Positions 35,506 through 48,141 of a DNA stretch of 64,000 bases are shown here, one piece after another. The stretch is taken from the NCBI GenBank assembly GCA_032622095.1, contig CP136068.1:49654443-49718442 (forward strand), read 5' to 3'. The notes under the pieces were generated by a model that did not search any database, was not told where the DNA came from, and was given only the letters and a program-made list of their open reading frames with translations. The DNA is from Siphonodentalium dalli. Taxonomy: Eukaryota > Mollusca > Scaphopoda > Gadilida > Siphonodentaliidae. The position numbers and the translations under genes are program-made. Positions within the stretch are counted from its first letter, which is position 1, and each line of letters begins with the position of its first letter.

Positions 35506-36607
35506 ATCCTATATATGAACAAGTTGCTTAAGCGGGAGTCTCCCGAAATCCAGCTCCATCTCCCAAACTCCCAATCGGGAAACAGTTTCGCTCAAATTCA
35601 TTAAAATTGAAAGACAAATATATCCTCAACATATACAGCTAATTGATATACAATAGCTGTCACAAAAAGGTGACAGAAATGCAAAGAAAACAGGGTGGTG
35701 TAATTCTTCTCCACCCGACTGTCCAAATCTGAACTAATGACACCTCCCGTTAAATTAAATTTGTGTGAACACTAAGAAACCATGTGGTTTTACTGAAGCT
35801 GATGTACCACACATGTGTACTGTAGTGTGGTCATTGAAGCTCAATTTGGGGATCAACCCAGAATATATTGATACAAGCTGATTTTGTTGTCTTTTGACAC
35901 GGAAAAGCCTCAGGAACAACATATCCAAAATTCACAAAAATACGCTTTTTGGAAACTTTGGTATCCAAGTTGGCATCCAACGTGGTTGTCTGTATTACAT
36001 CAGTTCTCGAAATAAGTCATAATACGATACAATGTGGCATTGGAATTACGCAGTTATAGCAGTTTGTGTGAAATTACAGTAGGGGACAGAGTAGAGTGAC
36101 ACAGACAGAAAATAATACCATCGCGGGCATGAAATGGCTGTCAAAACGGCCGCAACTCCAAGCCATACAGTGAATAAAGCAACATATTGATTAACCACAA
36201 TGGAGTGAAAATACATATTGTAATATACAAGTCTGTTGTTAAATATCATTAAGGGTAAATATTTCATTAAAACAGATCCTTCTGAAGGATTTATTGGTCG
36301 CTGCAGCGCAAGTCAACCCCCACCCCCCCAATGAATTTACATCTTTAAAGCTTGTGTTTTCTACATACCCAACATTCAACTGTCGGGCTCAAAATAATAA
36401 TTTGGGCATGCAACACACAAAGTAACGTTTCGCCACACAGTGCATGGTAGTTTCATTCGGCATGATGATTATTGATTATTGATTATTGAATGTAATGCAG
36501 AAACTGAAGTGTATTATAATCCTTGCAGTATTAATACTAGTTACATCTCTGGAATTTTCAACACTCTACGTGATAATATATGATACTCATATGCCGCAAT
36601 GCTTATT

Positions 36608-38812
36608 ATGCTATAAAGAAACACTGAATCTACAATATATTAGCACTGCATCTCACCAAAGAGACAGTATAACGTACAATTTATGTAAGAATAATTTTCA
36701 TTACTACCAAACCAGTTTCTTAGTAGACAATTTTGTTCCAATTACTTCAGTCGTTACTTTACAACTGGAATATGCTACCACGCAATGTACACTATTAGTT
36801 TTTTTTAGTATGTTTGTTTGAAAATATCTGACAATTACCACCCACATACTCATGCTAAATATCAGATGATCGTCGTTTAAAGATGTTATTTTAATGTAGA
36901 ACATTCACGCAATGTTGCTATTTGTGGTTTTGTGTGTAGCAGCTATGCACAACATTAGGGAGAAAGGGTAACCGTGGTGATGCGGTTGCAGAAAACGTAG
37001 TAAATTTTGCGTATATGTGGCCTTGGTCAATACAACCAAATATAATTTCCAGGTATAAGCACAGACTGGAATTTATTGAAGATACCCACTGGTACTCCTT
37101 AGTGTTTTGATAAATTGCGTTCATAATATACATGTACTACCATGCATTCTTCTTATAAAAGCAAAATATTGATCAATCGTTTCTTTTATACTCTGCACTC
37201 AGTCTTCCTCGCATAATTTGAGCATTTATCCACTCTTATAGGACTAGCTATTAAATTTTACACAAAATGTCGATTTCATTCGATTCTGTCCATTTTGGCG
37301 GCCATTTTGTGACACACATTAAACAGATATGGTTACAACTAAGCATTGTTTGTGTACACTTCAATTTATTATGAATTTGGCATTAATTGGAGAATTTACC
37401 AAAGAAATTCAGAATTTCCCGATACTAAGCCGATACTAAGACACATTGTGGACACATCTTGGATCCATGAGCGGATTTTGGATATGTTGTTCCTGATGTG
37501 TTTCTGCGTCAAATGACACCAAAATCAGCTTGCATCCTATTTATTCCAGGTTAAACTTTCCCACAACCACACTACTGTATGCGTGGTCTCATGTTGATGA
37601 GTCCCATATACAGGGCTCGGAACATACGTCATAATTTGCTCAAAAATGGTGGCAAGAAATTTGTACTCCCCCGGTGGCCGATTTCCGTGCACAGACTTTT
37701 CGCCTTAGAGGCCAAACGCCTGGAGTGTTTTTTTCTCTATATTTTCCAAAGATAACAGCAGGCTATTAGACTATTGAGTTATCCCAACAACTCATCTCGG
37801 ATACAAAATCCAAGATATTAAACAGATTTATTTTCAATCGGATTGTGGCATTCAGTATTTCATGCCTCGAAAAATGGTGACTGAAATCACATGAACACTT
37901 ATATCTTCTCAACAGTCATAGCAACCACCAAGGGTGCTTATACCTAAGGCAGGTGAATGATGTCATATATTTTTTTCTATATCCATCAGTGATTTTTCAA
38001 GATTGCGAGTATAGATTCTGGAGAAATTGTCACGTCACTTCCGGTTAGCAACCGTGTTGAGATTGTAAAAAACGCGGAATTGGAAATGAAGCATCGCGAT
38101 AGAAATGAATGTAACTACTTCACAATTTACGAAGAATACACCTGTGATTTAAGTCTATTAATTTCATTTAGACCAATTTCGTTGGTCAGCTTAATGAAAA
38201 CGAACAATGAAGAAGACATGACGATAATCTAGACAAGATTTTACAATCCACGACACGTCTTGTCAATTTGGCATGTCGTCTCCGTCTTGACCACTGCATG
38301 ATGTTACGTAAATTATTCTTAGTGTTATGTCGCCGTAAAAATGCAAATTTGAGGCACATCATGATTGTGTGGTTGCTCCACTACGTGTCACGTACAATTC
38401 ATATTATTTATATATGCAAAAACTGAATATCGAGCAGATTTGTTATTATTAAGATTTTACCATGACCGAAGTCACTTGAACACATATCTTCCAGCCCTTG
38501 AACTAAGGAAAAATGTCCTACAGCAAATGCTGTGTTATGTTAGATTCTCTATGTTGCCATGGTGTTTCCCATGGGATTACTTACTGCCGTTTAAGGTTTA
38601 AAGGTTTGTATCTTCTCAACAGTCATTTTTAAATGGGGACGGATTGATAGTGATCTAACAAAAAGTTATACTTAACTTTATACAATATTTTATATCTGTT
38701 TTGGATGAGTTATATATGAGAAGAAAACAATGGATACTCACTTCAATGCAGAAAAAAAACATGTAATTTCATATAAAGACACATGGTACAGTATTTTTAT
38801 GATGATGAGCAT
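36608..38812. other. No gene recognised
   Basis: Open frames are short and show no recognisable domain or good splice context. Pieces near 37870-37920 and 38457-38500 (CACTTATATCTTCTCAACAG; GAAGTCACTTGAACACA) resemble the inner part of the Helitron at about 46180-46230, so old Helitron fragments are likely. Confidence 0.45.
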
Positions 38813-39392
38813 TAGACCAAGTCTTCTTGGTTCACAACAGCTTGGGATATTGGTTGGGTTGATGCTGTTTCAGATCGAGTCCCACCCCGTCCCGTCACTC
38901 TTCTATAACAGTCTTTACGCCCAGAATCGTGGGCGTGAGTTATCTTGCTTGTATGTCTTCGGATTATGCCAAATGGACGCTTTGCATATATGAACATATA
39001 GGGCAGCCTTTCCCATGCATGATGATATTGAACATGCGTATATCAGAGGTCTGTTGAATGTCAAATCAACAAGATTTAGAAAGTACACAAAGCCTTGTTT
39101 TCCAGAGAATTTCCATTTGACGCATTATCAGAAAAGTGATGTAAACAATATATTAAACGGTCGTATCATCACTTTGCATTTTTCTATCAAGGTAAATGAT
39201 ATATCATTTTGAAGACAGATTAATCATAGACATGGCTCACATGAATGCCCGGGCTCCATGTGTAAATGAACTAGTATGTCTTTTCAATGAAAGTCGGTTT
39301 TAGAAGGGTAACGGGATGGGACTCGGTCCAAAACAGAATCAACCCAACCGATATCGCAAGCTGTTGTGGACCAAGAAGACTTGGTCTAGATA
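38813..39392. repeat. Foldback element with about 100-bp inverted ends
   Basis: TTAGACCAAGTCTTCTTGGT at left faces CCAAGAAGACTTGGTCTA at right. Inside, GGTTGGGTTGATGCTGTTT and GATCGAGTCCCACCCCGTC face AAACAGAATCAACCCAACC and GATGGGACTCGGTC. Target duplication not resolved. Confidence 0.65.
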
Positions 39393-39811
39393 AGCATATG
39401 ATATATTATATTCAAAGCAAGTTGATACCACATTTTGTGCTGAATAACATAGTAGTTTTATCAAACATTGTTACTAAAAATTGAAGGATCACTCTACAAA
39501 TTGCGGGAAAAAATCCTGATTGTAAACTTTTGTAATAATGTTTGAAAAAACTAGAGTATTCTGAGACAACTGGGGTATCAATATGTTCAAAGTATAATTT
39601 GGGCATATACTTGTTGCCATAAAACTACTTAACCGGGAGAACTTATATTGAGAGTAATCGATTGGTTTTGATGATTACGTGACATAATTCATGAGGGGAG
39701 TCGGGCCTGGTAAAACCCGAGATAATTATGTCACATAATCCTCAAAACCCATTTATTAATATTCTGTTTAATACACACTTTCCACCAATAAAATTTGTTA
39801 ATTTTATAGAT

Positions 39812-40277
39812 AATATGTTACCCGCCATATCAAATCCAGTCGTAAGTCGGGATTTTTTTACCCTGTGCCAATGCATTCTCTTATATATGCGAGTCGACCA
39901 TAGGTCACCTCGCATATATAAGAGAATGCATTGGCCTAACAAATTTTTACAATTTTTATAATTTTTTCTTGTATTCTTTAATAATTTTATAATTTCACCC
40001 ATACAGAGCCCCAGACAAACATGAGCAAACGACACTCTTCTATATGCTTCTATATATGTGTGGGGCTCCCTGCCGGGTAATGGATGTTTTTTATTTTATG
40101 TCCTAAAAATTGTAAGAAACATTTATTTAAAAAAAATGATAAAAAAATTGTTAGGCCAATGCATTCTCTTATATATGCGAGGTGACCTATGGTCGACTCG
40201 CATATATAAGAGAATGCATTGGCACAGGGTAAAAAAATCCCGACTTACGACTGGATTTGATATGGCGGGTAACATAT
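39812..40277. mobile_element. MITE with the shared hairpins but different terminal repeats
   Basis: Outer inverted repeats of about 50 bp (ATGTTACCCGCCATATCAAA and TTTGATATGGCGGGTAACAT, continuing CCAGTCGTAAGTCGGGAT) enclose the same two hairpins (ATGCATTCTCTTATATATGC arms) found in the TTAA-class MITEs. The ends read GTTACCC/GGGTAAC rather than TTAA-CCC. Confidence 0.7.
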
Positions 40278-40602
40278 AGTTATAACCACCCATCTCCTCA
40301 GCAAACTGTTAATGCAGTTATAATCTATTCGAAGTTGTTATTCGTTTTGGTTATCTTTATTAGACACAGGCACCTGCGGCCAGAAGAACTGAATTTGCGC
40401 AGCATGGTGTGCAAATTCAAAGTGCGCCAATGCAAAACTGAACGAAAAATATTGCGCATTTAAATATGAGTAAGGTAGATCTAGAACTCCTGTGTCTCCT
40501 TTGGTCAATATACACGGAATAAAATTTCATATTGCAATTGATTCTTGCTAACTAAAATATGAAGCATATGATGAAGAAAATAGTTGAAAATAGCCAACTA
40601 CT

Positions 40603-41061
40603 CAAGTCTGAGTTTAGAGTGCCTGTTATTTGCAGAATGAGGTCCCCAGAGGGTGAGTTTAGTGAAACACCCTGCATAGCGGGCTAGCATCACCAAATTC
40701 ATCCTCTGGGGACCTCATTATGCCTTATCTGGCCTTATCTGCTATGGGAGATACAGATTGAAGTTCCCAAATGGTGAATATTGTGATGTACACCCAATGG
40801 GAACCTCGATTATGCAATGTGTTGTCTGCCAGTTTGGGGATAAAGAGAAAGTAAACTAAAATAATAAATAGAATTTATGTGAAGAAGATTCTATAGAAAT
40901 TTGATAATAAAGAAACTATCCAGAGAAGATGAGTCCTAAGCAGAATGAGGTCCCCAGAGGGTCAATTTAGTGATGCTAGCCCACTATGCGGGATAGCATC
41001 ACTAAATTCACCCTCTGGGGACCTCATTCTGCAAATGACAGGCACACTAAACTCAGGCTTG
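40603..41061. mobile_element. hAT-type MITE in the 3' flank of gene 2
   Basis: Ends CAAGTCTGAGTTTAGAGTG and CACTAAACTCAGGCTTG with flanking CAACTACT and CAACTATT (7 of 8). Two foldbacks of the GAGGTCCCCAGAGGG family. It begins 52 bases after the stop codon of gene 2 and may lie in its 3' UTR; the first AATAAA on that strand is at about 40361-40356. Confidence 0.75.
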
Positions 41062-41113
41062 CAACTATTTTTTAAATGTAGTCGAGACAGAGCCATATAT
41101 AATATCTAACTCA

Positions 41114-41319
41114 TCAGTGTAGTACATTTCTGATGAAGTTTTTAACTCGTAGCTCCTGATAGTTCGTCAGCTGGTTGTTGGTCGTCAGCACTCTGTCGTC
41201 GGCCTGCATTTCTTTCATATCCTCATGTTGATATATGGACGTGAGACGCGTGTTGAAGAGATTCCCAGAAGATAGGGATTGTGATCCTGTGTCACCCACA
41301 TAAAACAACATTATCTCGG
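41114..41319 (-). CDS. Gene 2 exon 5 (C-terminus)
   Basis: Acceptor CTTCTTTTTGCAG|, completing phase 1, then 67 codons and TGA. AEIMLFYVGDTGSQSL looks like a beta-strand running into a loop. The rest (SSGNLFNTRLTSIY; ELRVKNFIRNVLH) is helical and ends the protein. It continues the alpha/beta pattern of exon 4. Confidence 0.85.
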
Positions 41320-41621
41320 CTGCAAAAAGAAGAGAGTCACCCACATAAAACATAATTATTTATTGACGATACATGATAGATACATCCAGCTAATAAATTA
41401 TACAGATTCTCAGTACATATTGTCAAGAAATTTCCATAGATCAAATTAAGTGGCTCAGTGGTGAAAAGCATGACACATTAACCCATCATAAACTGCCCAG
41501 CATTTGCTCGTCTTGAGCAATTTTTGTTAGTGGGTACTGGAATGTTGGTTAAATTTAATCTGAACTTTTAATAATAAATAGCTATTTGATAATTTGTTGA
41601 CTGCAGAATACTTTCAATGTA

Positions 41622-41872
41622 CAGTAATGCCCTAAGTAATCGACTCTTTAACTTCAGCAGAATTATGGGTAACTTTTCAGGATTTAGTCGGAAATATGGC
41701 TTGTTGCCATTCATTGGAAAGCTCTCAGGGAATATGGCTTGTTGCCATTCATTGGAAAGCTCTCAGGGAGAGCTTTCCAATGAATGGCAACAAGCCATAT
41801 TTCCGACTAAATCCTGAAAAGTTACCCATAATTCTGCTGTAGTTAAAGAGTCGATTACTTAGGGCATTACTG
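41622..41872. mobile_element. Tc1/mariner-type MITE with internal repeat
   Basis: CAGTAATGCCCTAAGTAA to TTACTTAGGGCATTACTG, TA outside. A 43-bp segment with AATATGGCTTGTTGCCATTC is duplicated in one arm. Lies in the last intron of gene 2. Confidence 0.8.
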
Positions 41873-42397
41873 TAGGAATTCTTCATGAGGCTGTGAAGAA
41901 CAGGTCTGCTGTATCTTGAATTCAACTAATAAAGTTATATTCAACAATAACAGATAAATATCGATATTGCCTTTTTTTGATACATAATCGAAAATAATAT
42001 TCTACAAAAAAAATTACGCAAAATCAATGTCGCACATGAATCAACATCATGTTTTTTTAACTTTTGTGATCAAATAACATGTCTACATGCGAATGTTTCA
42101 TGATACCACAATAGAAAATCAAGAAAACAATACCACTGCTCTTATTAATTATTACCACTTTAGAGAGCATTCTCTAGTAGATTAACTACCCTCAGGCCAT
42201 TAATAAATCATAAAATGATAATGCCCTCCAAAATCATGTTATTGGTATAATAAAATAAACTGGTGAAATATGTTGCAAAATGATCATTAGCTGAAAACTA
42301 GATGAGGACCTGGTAAATGCGAAACAAAACATTAAATTTTTTAAACCACTTTTAGGTCATTTAGGGGAAAAAATTCATGTTTTGCGCAATAACTTAC

Positions 42398-42704
42398 CAC
42401 CCATATTCCTTGCCGCACGGACTGTTGTTAGACGAAGGTCTCCCAAACCCAGGTCTGGATTCTCCAGTATAACATGCCGCTGGTTATAATCAACGAAAAC
42501 GAAGAATAATTTCAGATTGGGCATGGATTTGATCTGCTCGTGTCGGTTGATCATGACTTGCTGGAGAGGAATATTTGTGAATTGTTGTACCACTGGAGAT
42601 AGAATTTCTTTGTGGAGTGGCTGACTTGATGCGTAAAAGCTGACTAAGCATATTCCTTGTCTCAGTGGTCGAGGTTTAATCTGATCCAGTATCTGACTCT
42701 GAGG
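42398..42704 (-). CDS. Gene 2 exon 4 (alpha/beta-like domain)
   Basis: Acceptor ATTTTTTTTCAG|, donor ATGGGTG|GTAAGT; 307 nt, phase 0 in, phase 1 out. Encodes residues 1068-1169. Strands GICLVSFYA and LKLFFVFVDY alternate with helical segments (PLHKEILSPVVQQF; LRLTTVRAARNMG), and a third strand lies in exon 5. This is the rhythm of a Rossmann- or flavodoxin-like fold, but no signature of TIR, caspase or a nucleotide-binding loop is visible. Confidence 0.85.
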
Positions 42705-42751
42705 CTGAAAAAAAATCTAAAGGTAAAATGTCAATCAAGGTTCAGGGTAGA

Positions 42752-43262
42752 TCATCCCATGAATCTCTACTCTTAGAAAACACCCAGAGAGATCATATTC
42801 CACCAGTACAAAACCTTAGAACTTTTTAAAGTTTTGACAGGGTACCTTATAAAGTCAAGAAAATAACACAGGGAATATATTTCTTACTTATCATCTGTTC
42901 CTTAATAATGTACTTCACTGTAAGTGAAGGTTCCAACTCGAAATTTCACAATTTAAGTGATTTTGTGAGGGATTTTGCTTTGCGTCGCTTACAATTATGG
43001 AATTTATCATGGGTAATTAATTCAATGTTTATTGCGATATTGGCTCACAAAAGTCATCGAAAAATATGCAATTTTAAGTTGGGACCTTCACATACAGTGA
43101 AGTTCATTATTAAGGAACAGATAAGAGCTAAGAAATATATTCCCCGAGTTATTTTTCGACTTTATAAGGTTCCCTGTCGATACTTCAAAAAGTTCTCAGG
43201 TTTTGTACTGGTGGAATATGATCTCTATGGGCGTTAGCCAGAGTATAGAGATTCATGGCATG
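42752..43262. repeat. Foldback element with about 170-bp arms
   Basis: AGATCATCCCATGAATCTCT at left faces AGAGATTCATGGCATGATCT at right, and ATATTCCACCAGTACAAAAC faces GTTTTGTACTGGTGGAATAT. A half copy lies at 23030-23320 and a 50-bp fragment at about 44007-44053. It starts about 50 bases upstream (in the intron) of gene 2 exon 4. Confidence 0.7.
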
Positions 43263-43648
43263 ATCTAGTTTCAGGGGATTTCAACTGAAAAAAAATATCC
43301 GTCTATCAATAATGCATAAATAACAAAATACAAGTTGACCTGACTGAAACATACTAGTGTGTCAACTGTATAACAAAGACAAGAAATTTACCTTGAAATT
43401 TCTTGTTTCCTGATTCACTGTAAATAAGGTAATAAAATAAGGTAATAATTGGTCTAAATTTTCAAATAATTAAAAAATTTGCTATTCTTTCACTACAAGT
43501 ATGACCTATTCAGCATATAAAAGTGGTGATATGGAAAGTGAATCCAAAAATGTATTTCTTGTCAATTCTCATGGTTAACATGGTCAGGTCAAGTAGGGTC
43601 CCCTGATCCTTACAGCCTAAGTTACAGGCCTATGGCAGTTTGGAGCCT

Positions 43649-43812
43649 CAAAAGCTGGAAAGTCATGTTTTTGCCACATTCCTTTCCAGTTCCAGGAGGA
43701 AAGTAATGTGATAAATATGTAAAATACTTCCATGCAGACTTTATATGCAATCAACATATTTTTGTGGCATTGATGGGCTTATAAAATTGTAAGTGGCTGA
43801 ACAACATACTGT
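43649..43812 (+). repeat. Direct repeat copy 1, the empty Helitron site
   Basis: About 165 bp, nearly identical to 44076-44220 (shared GCCACATTCCTTTCCAG, AAGTAATGTGATAAATATGT, GGGCTTATAAAATTGTAAGT). It runs on past AACAACA directly into TACTGTATAAA. In the other copy the Helitron separates these two pieces. Confidence 0.85.
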
Positions 43813-43914
43813 ATAAATTTGCGAAGCGAAATTATACCAAGTATGTTGTTCGACCACTTACAATTTTATAGGCCTAGAAATGAAAAAAAAATATGTAGAT
43901 TGCTTATTACATGT

Positions 43915-44006
43915 TAACACACTCACCTAATTAGTATGTGGATCATGTTAACGCACTCACCTAATTAGTATGTTGATCATGTTATCACACTCACCTAATT
44001 AGTGTA
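43915..44006 (+). repeat. Three 33-bp direct repeats
   Basis: CATGTTAACACACTCACCTA then ATTAGTATG occurs three times in succession with minor changes. Between it and copy 1 lies an inverted repeat of the copy-1 end (ACCACTTACAATTTTATA). Confidence 0.75.
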
Positions 44007-44075
44007 TGATCTCTATGGGCGTTAGCCAGAGTATAGAGATTCATGGCATGAAGGATCAGGGGACCCTAATTGACC

Positions 44076-44220
44076 TGGAAAGTCATGTTTTTGCCACATT
44101 CCTTTCCAGCTCCAGGAGGAAAGTAATGTGATAAATATGTAAAATACTTCCATGCAGACTTTATATGCAATCAACATGTGGCATTGATGGGCTTATAAAA
44201 TTGTAAGTGGCTGAACAACA
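44076..44220 (+). repeat. Direct repeat copy 2, left flank of the Helitron
   Basis: Second copy of 43649-43812. It breaks off after CTGAACAACA, exactly where the Helitron begins with TC. The remainder (TACTGTATAAAC) resumes at 47166. Confidence 0.85.
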
Positions 44221-47165
44221 TCTATCTATACAAATTCTATATCTATATTTGTGAATGTCTGTCTGTCTGTCTGTCTGTCTGTGTTCTATAGAAATTCACA
44301 GGGGACCATCTAGATGATGCCAAAGGGGTCTACTAGGAGTAGCTTTTTACGAGAAAGATAATGGTCAGGGTTAGAATTTTCTAAAGTGACGCCGTTGTTG
44401 TCAGGGGCAGAAAAGGGGGAGGGGCAGAACAAAAAATTGTCGCCGATGGCCACCAAACTTATATATAATAATCCCCATGATATGAGGAATCTAATGGTGT
44501 GGTTTAAATATGGCAAAAGTCGCGCCGTTCGCGTCAGGGGTGCCCAGAAGGGGGAGGGGCAGATTTTTGTTCTGTCGCCGATTTCCACCAAACTCATATA
44601 TAATCATCCCCATGATATGAAAAAACCAACGGTGTGGTTTAAAAGTGGCGTCGTTCGAGTCAGGGATGCACGGAAGGGGAGAGGGGCACCAAAATTGAAA
44701 AACTAATTTTAGCACCGATCTCCACCAAATTGATATATATTCTTCTTCATGATATAAGGAATCTAATTGTGCGATTTAACAACGCCAAACTCATGATATG
44801 AAAAAAACAACGGTGTGGTTTAAAAGTGGCGTCGTTCGAGTCAGGGATGCGCGGAAGGGGAGAAGGGCACCAAAATTGAAAAACTAATTTTAGCGCCGAT
44901 CTCCACCAAATTGATATATATTCTTCTTCATTATACAAGGAATCAAATTGTGTTGCTTATATCTGTCAAATGTGGCCTCGTTCGAGTCAGGGTTGTATTG
45001 AAAGGGACAGGGGCACCAAAATTGATGCACAATTTGTTTGCGCCAATTTCCACCAAATTGATACACGTTCTTATCAAAGATACGAGGAATCTAATCGTGT
45101 GATTTAAAGACGCCACAGTGGTGCTGTTTGTTTGAGAGATGGGGGATGTGGAATGGTACCAAATTTGATAAAAAAAAATTGTTTAGTCGCAGATTATCAC
45201 CAAACTTATAAACAATCATCTCCATGATATCAGGAGTATAATCGTGTGGTTTAAGGATGACATAAGTTGGGCCATTCGAATCAGTGGTGTATAGAGATGA
45301 GAGGGACACAATAAATTATATCTATATGTTTAGTGCCGATTTCCACCAGATTGATACATATTCTTCTCTGTGATACACCAAATTTGTGCCCTGTGGGTGA
45401 GATATATGGGGACCTTAAATTTGATACGAATTTGTATTGACGGGATGGTCACCAAGACTGATACAAAATATTTTTAGTACTAATTACCATCAAATTCAGA
45501 CACGTTCTTCTCAAATGATACAAGAAATCAAATCGTGCTGTCTGTCTGTCTGTCTGTTTGCGTTCTATATATAACTTCATGCGGTACAATCGAGATGGCA
45601 CCAAGGCGTTCTAAGAGGGGTAACTGTTTACAAGGAAGATAACGGTGCGGGTAAAATTAAAAATATATCATGAAATAGTTTTGTCGCCGATTTTAAAAAA
45701 CTATTTTAGCACAAATTTCCACAAAATTGATATATTATTCTTCTCTATGATACGAGGAATATCATCGTGTGATTTAAAGACGTCAAATTGCTGTCGGTTG
45801 GGTGAGAGATATGGGTCATAACTATTCTCAGAATATGTTTAGTTGCTGATTACCACCAAACATATATATATAATCGTCGCCAGTATATCATGCATCCATG
45901 AGTCTAATGGGAGTGGTTTAAATATGTCAAAAGAGGCAAACGCTGATACAAATTTATTTGGCACCAATTTCCACCGAATTCATACACGTTTTTCTCTAAT
46001 GATATACCATGAATTAAATCACATTTGGTGTCGTTTGCGTCGCGGATGGCGAGCGGATATGCACTTTCATTGATAAGATTGCTATTCGCCTTTATCCACA
46101 TATAAGTTATATACAGTCACACAGGCCATCTCCATATCATTTTAAGTAGTTTTGGACGTTCACATTTCACATTCCCGACATATGGTGACCCACTTAAGTC
46201 ACTTGAACAATTATATCTTCTTAACTGTCATATTTATATGGGAATAGCAATCAGGGCATTCACAAAATGAGCTAGCAAAAAGAGATATATTGAAGAAGAA
46301 TTAAACGTATATTTATCATTCTATTGAAGAGATACATATATTCGTGCAAACTGAGAGACCCCGAACCGTCAGAGGATTGCATATATATTATAACAAAATT
46401 GAGTCTGTTCCATTCAATACAGTTTCCACAAAAAAGTTACAATTTGTCAAGAGATATGGAAGGCCTGTTCAAAAATAGTGGTCACAGTGTGCAGTCATAT
46501 ATAGTTTCTTCTGATATACAAGAAAATGCAGTTAGTGGCATAAGACTTTTCAGGATCCTCCCAATACTGCACATCTGACAAGGGTTTTATAACAGACTCC
46601 TTGACTGACATAAACAACTCAAAATCTCGCTCTGTGCCTGGCACATGTAACTAATATTTATGCGCATCAACATTTCGTTTAAACAGAGAATATTTAGCTA
46701 ATATATAGCACCATGAACAGAGGAGCACCTGGAAATTTCTTTGAAACATCTGTATCTTCATGGAGTTAGCCAGGTGTCCTCGAGAACTTAGTCCAACCCA
46801 CTAAATTGATTGATACATCTCAATATTTAAAACCCAATTATCATCTTTTATCGAACTAATGTGTTTGTGATGTTCATGTATCATATTATAACGTCTAATG
46901 TATACGCAGTTGTAAATAAATACATACTTCATTATTGTTGGAACAGATTAATCGCGACAAACAGAATGACAATTGACAAGGTGAGCCACTACTTATATCC
47001 CATGACTGTAATAATGTTTTATGATGCTATTTGAATATACAATTTATGAGAAAACGTATAACACTTTTAAGCAAGAGCATTCTCTATCCCCAACAAATAT
47101 CCACAGCATACAGAGGGTTTCTCATCGCATTATTAAACCTGGGCAACGCCGGGTAACCCTGCTAG
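44221..47165 (+). mobile_element. Complete non-autonomous Helitron, 2945 bp
   Basis: Begins 5'-TC (TCTATCTATACAAATTC), with a GTCTGTCTGTCTGTC run soon after, and ends in CTAG-3'. It is inserted between A (44220) and T (47166), with a hairpin-like GGGCAACGCCGGG about 20 bases before the end. Those are the canonical Helitron termini and target. The inner 44340-46060 holds about a dozen diverged 135-140-bp tandem units (GCGTCGTTCGAGTCAGGGAT; CACCAAATTGATATATATTC). No Rep/helicase frame. It lies in the intron between exons 3 and 4 of gene 2. Confidence 0.9.
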
Positions 47166-48141
47166 TACTGTATAAACTCAATGTGTCCCTAACTATGTTA
47201 CTTGACCTGACCCCAGAACATTAATTTCAACACATTATAAAGAATTATCCCATGAGCGGTAGATTTGACATAGTTGATGCTGGGCTCTGGTGTAGACTGG
47301 GGATCCTTTATAAATTAAAATTTCTAGTCTATACATTCAACTCTGAGCGATTGTTTTTGGTACGGCTCATTCATTGTGACAGGTTGATTAAAACCGTATT
47401 GGTGACAATACACTACTATAACATACTATACATACACTACATTTAGCTAATTACTATTATTAGTGTTTAGTTTGGACAGTGATCATAAAAATAAAGAGTC
47501 CAATTCAGAGCAATCATTGAAGTAAAAATAAAGTGTCCATGCTATATTCTCCGTGAAGTCACCATTGTTCACTCGATGTGTTAAATAAGCATACAGTTAT
47601 CTAAGCAGACACCTGCTGTTATAATCCAGTTCAAAGTGTTCGCAGAACAAAAGACCACTAATTAAAATCGGTGTGCATATACAAGAGTACGAAACTACTA
47701 TACTAACGATGCATCATTTTAAGCGACATTTTCAAAAAACGCGAATCACCATAAAATTTATTGTTTCCTGTCTTATCTATGCATGTAATATATCTTAATA
47801 TACCATATTTTTAATTCTTATTATAACATGTTTTATCTATTGTTATTTATATTTTATTTGGTACTTTATTAAATAAAGTTTAAATGGTACTTTATTAAAT
47901 AAAGTTTAAATAGTCAATAACAAATTGGTTGTGCTTCGACAACTCTTAGTCTCAGTAACAACATCAATACATTCCGATCGTAGTGCGATTTTCTATAAAC
48001 TGAACACCTCTCTTAAACAGAACTCTGGTCCAAAGGGTGTTCGGTTTGGAGAGGTTTTATTGTACCGGGAATTTATTGAAATTGGTGTAGTCTCCCTTTA
48101 AACCCTGATTCACAGGGCCCTAGTGTGAAGGCAGTACTCAC
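47166..48141. other. Intron of gene 2, nothing recognised
   Basis: AT-rich intron sequence; only a 30-bp direct duplication (GGTACTTTATTAAATAAAGT, about 47860-47910) stands out. Confidence 0.5.

Larger units (their letters stand above)
31003..36607 (+). repeat. 5.6-kb tandem duplication, copy 2
   Basis: Second copy of 25396-31002 (5605 bp). After its end the sequence leaves the repeat as ATGCTATAAAGAAACACTG, whereas copy 1 passes straight into copy 2 as ATGTTATAAGACC. No gene was recognised in either copy. Confidence 0.95.

Noticed and set aside
44386-45102. Open frames in both strands with similar peptides
   Set aside because: Translations of the 135-140-bp tandem units inside the Helitron.
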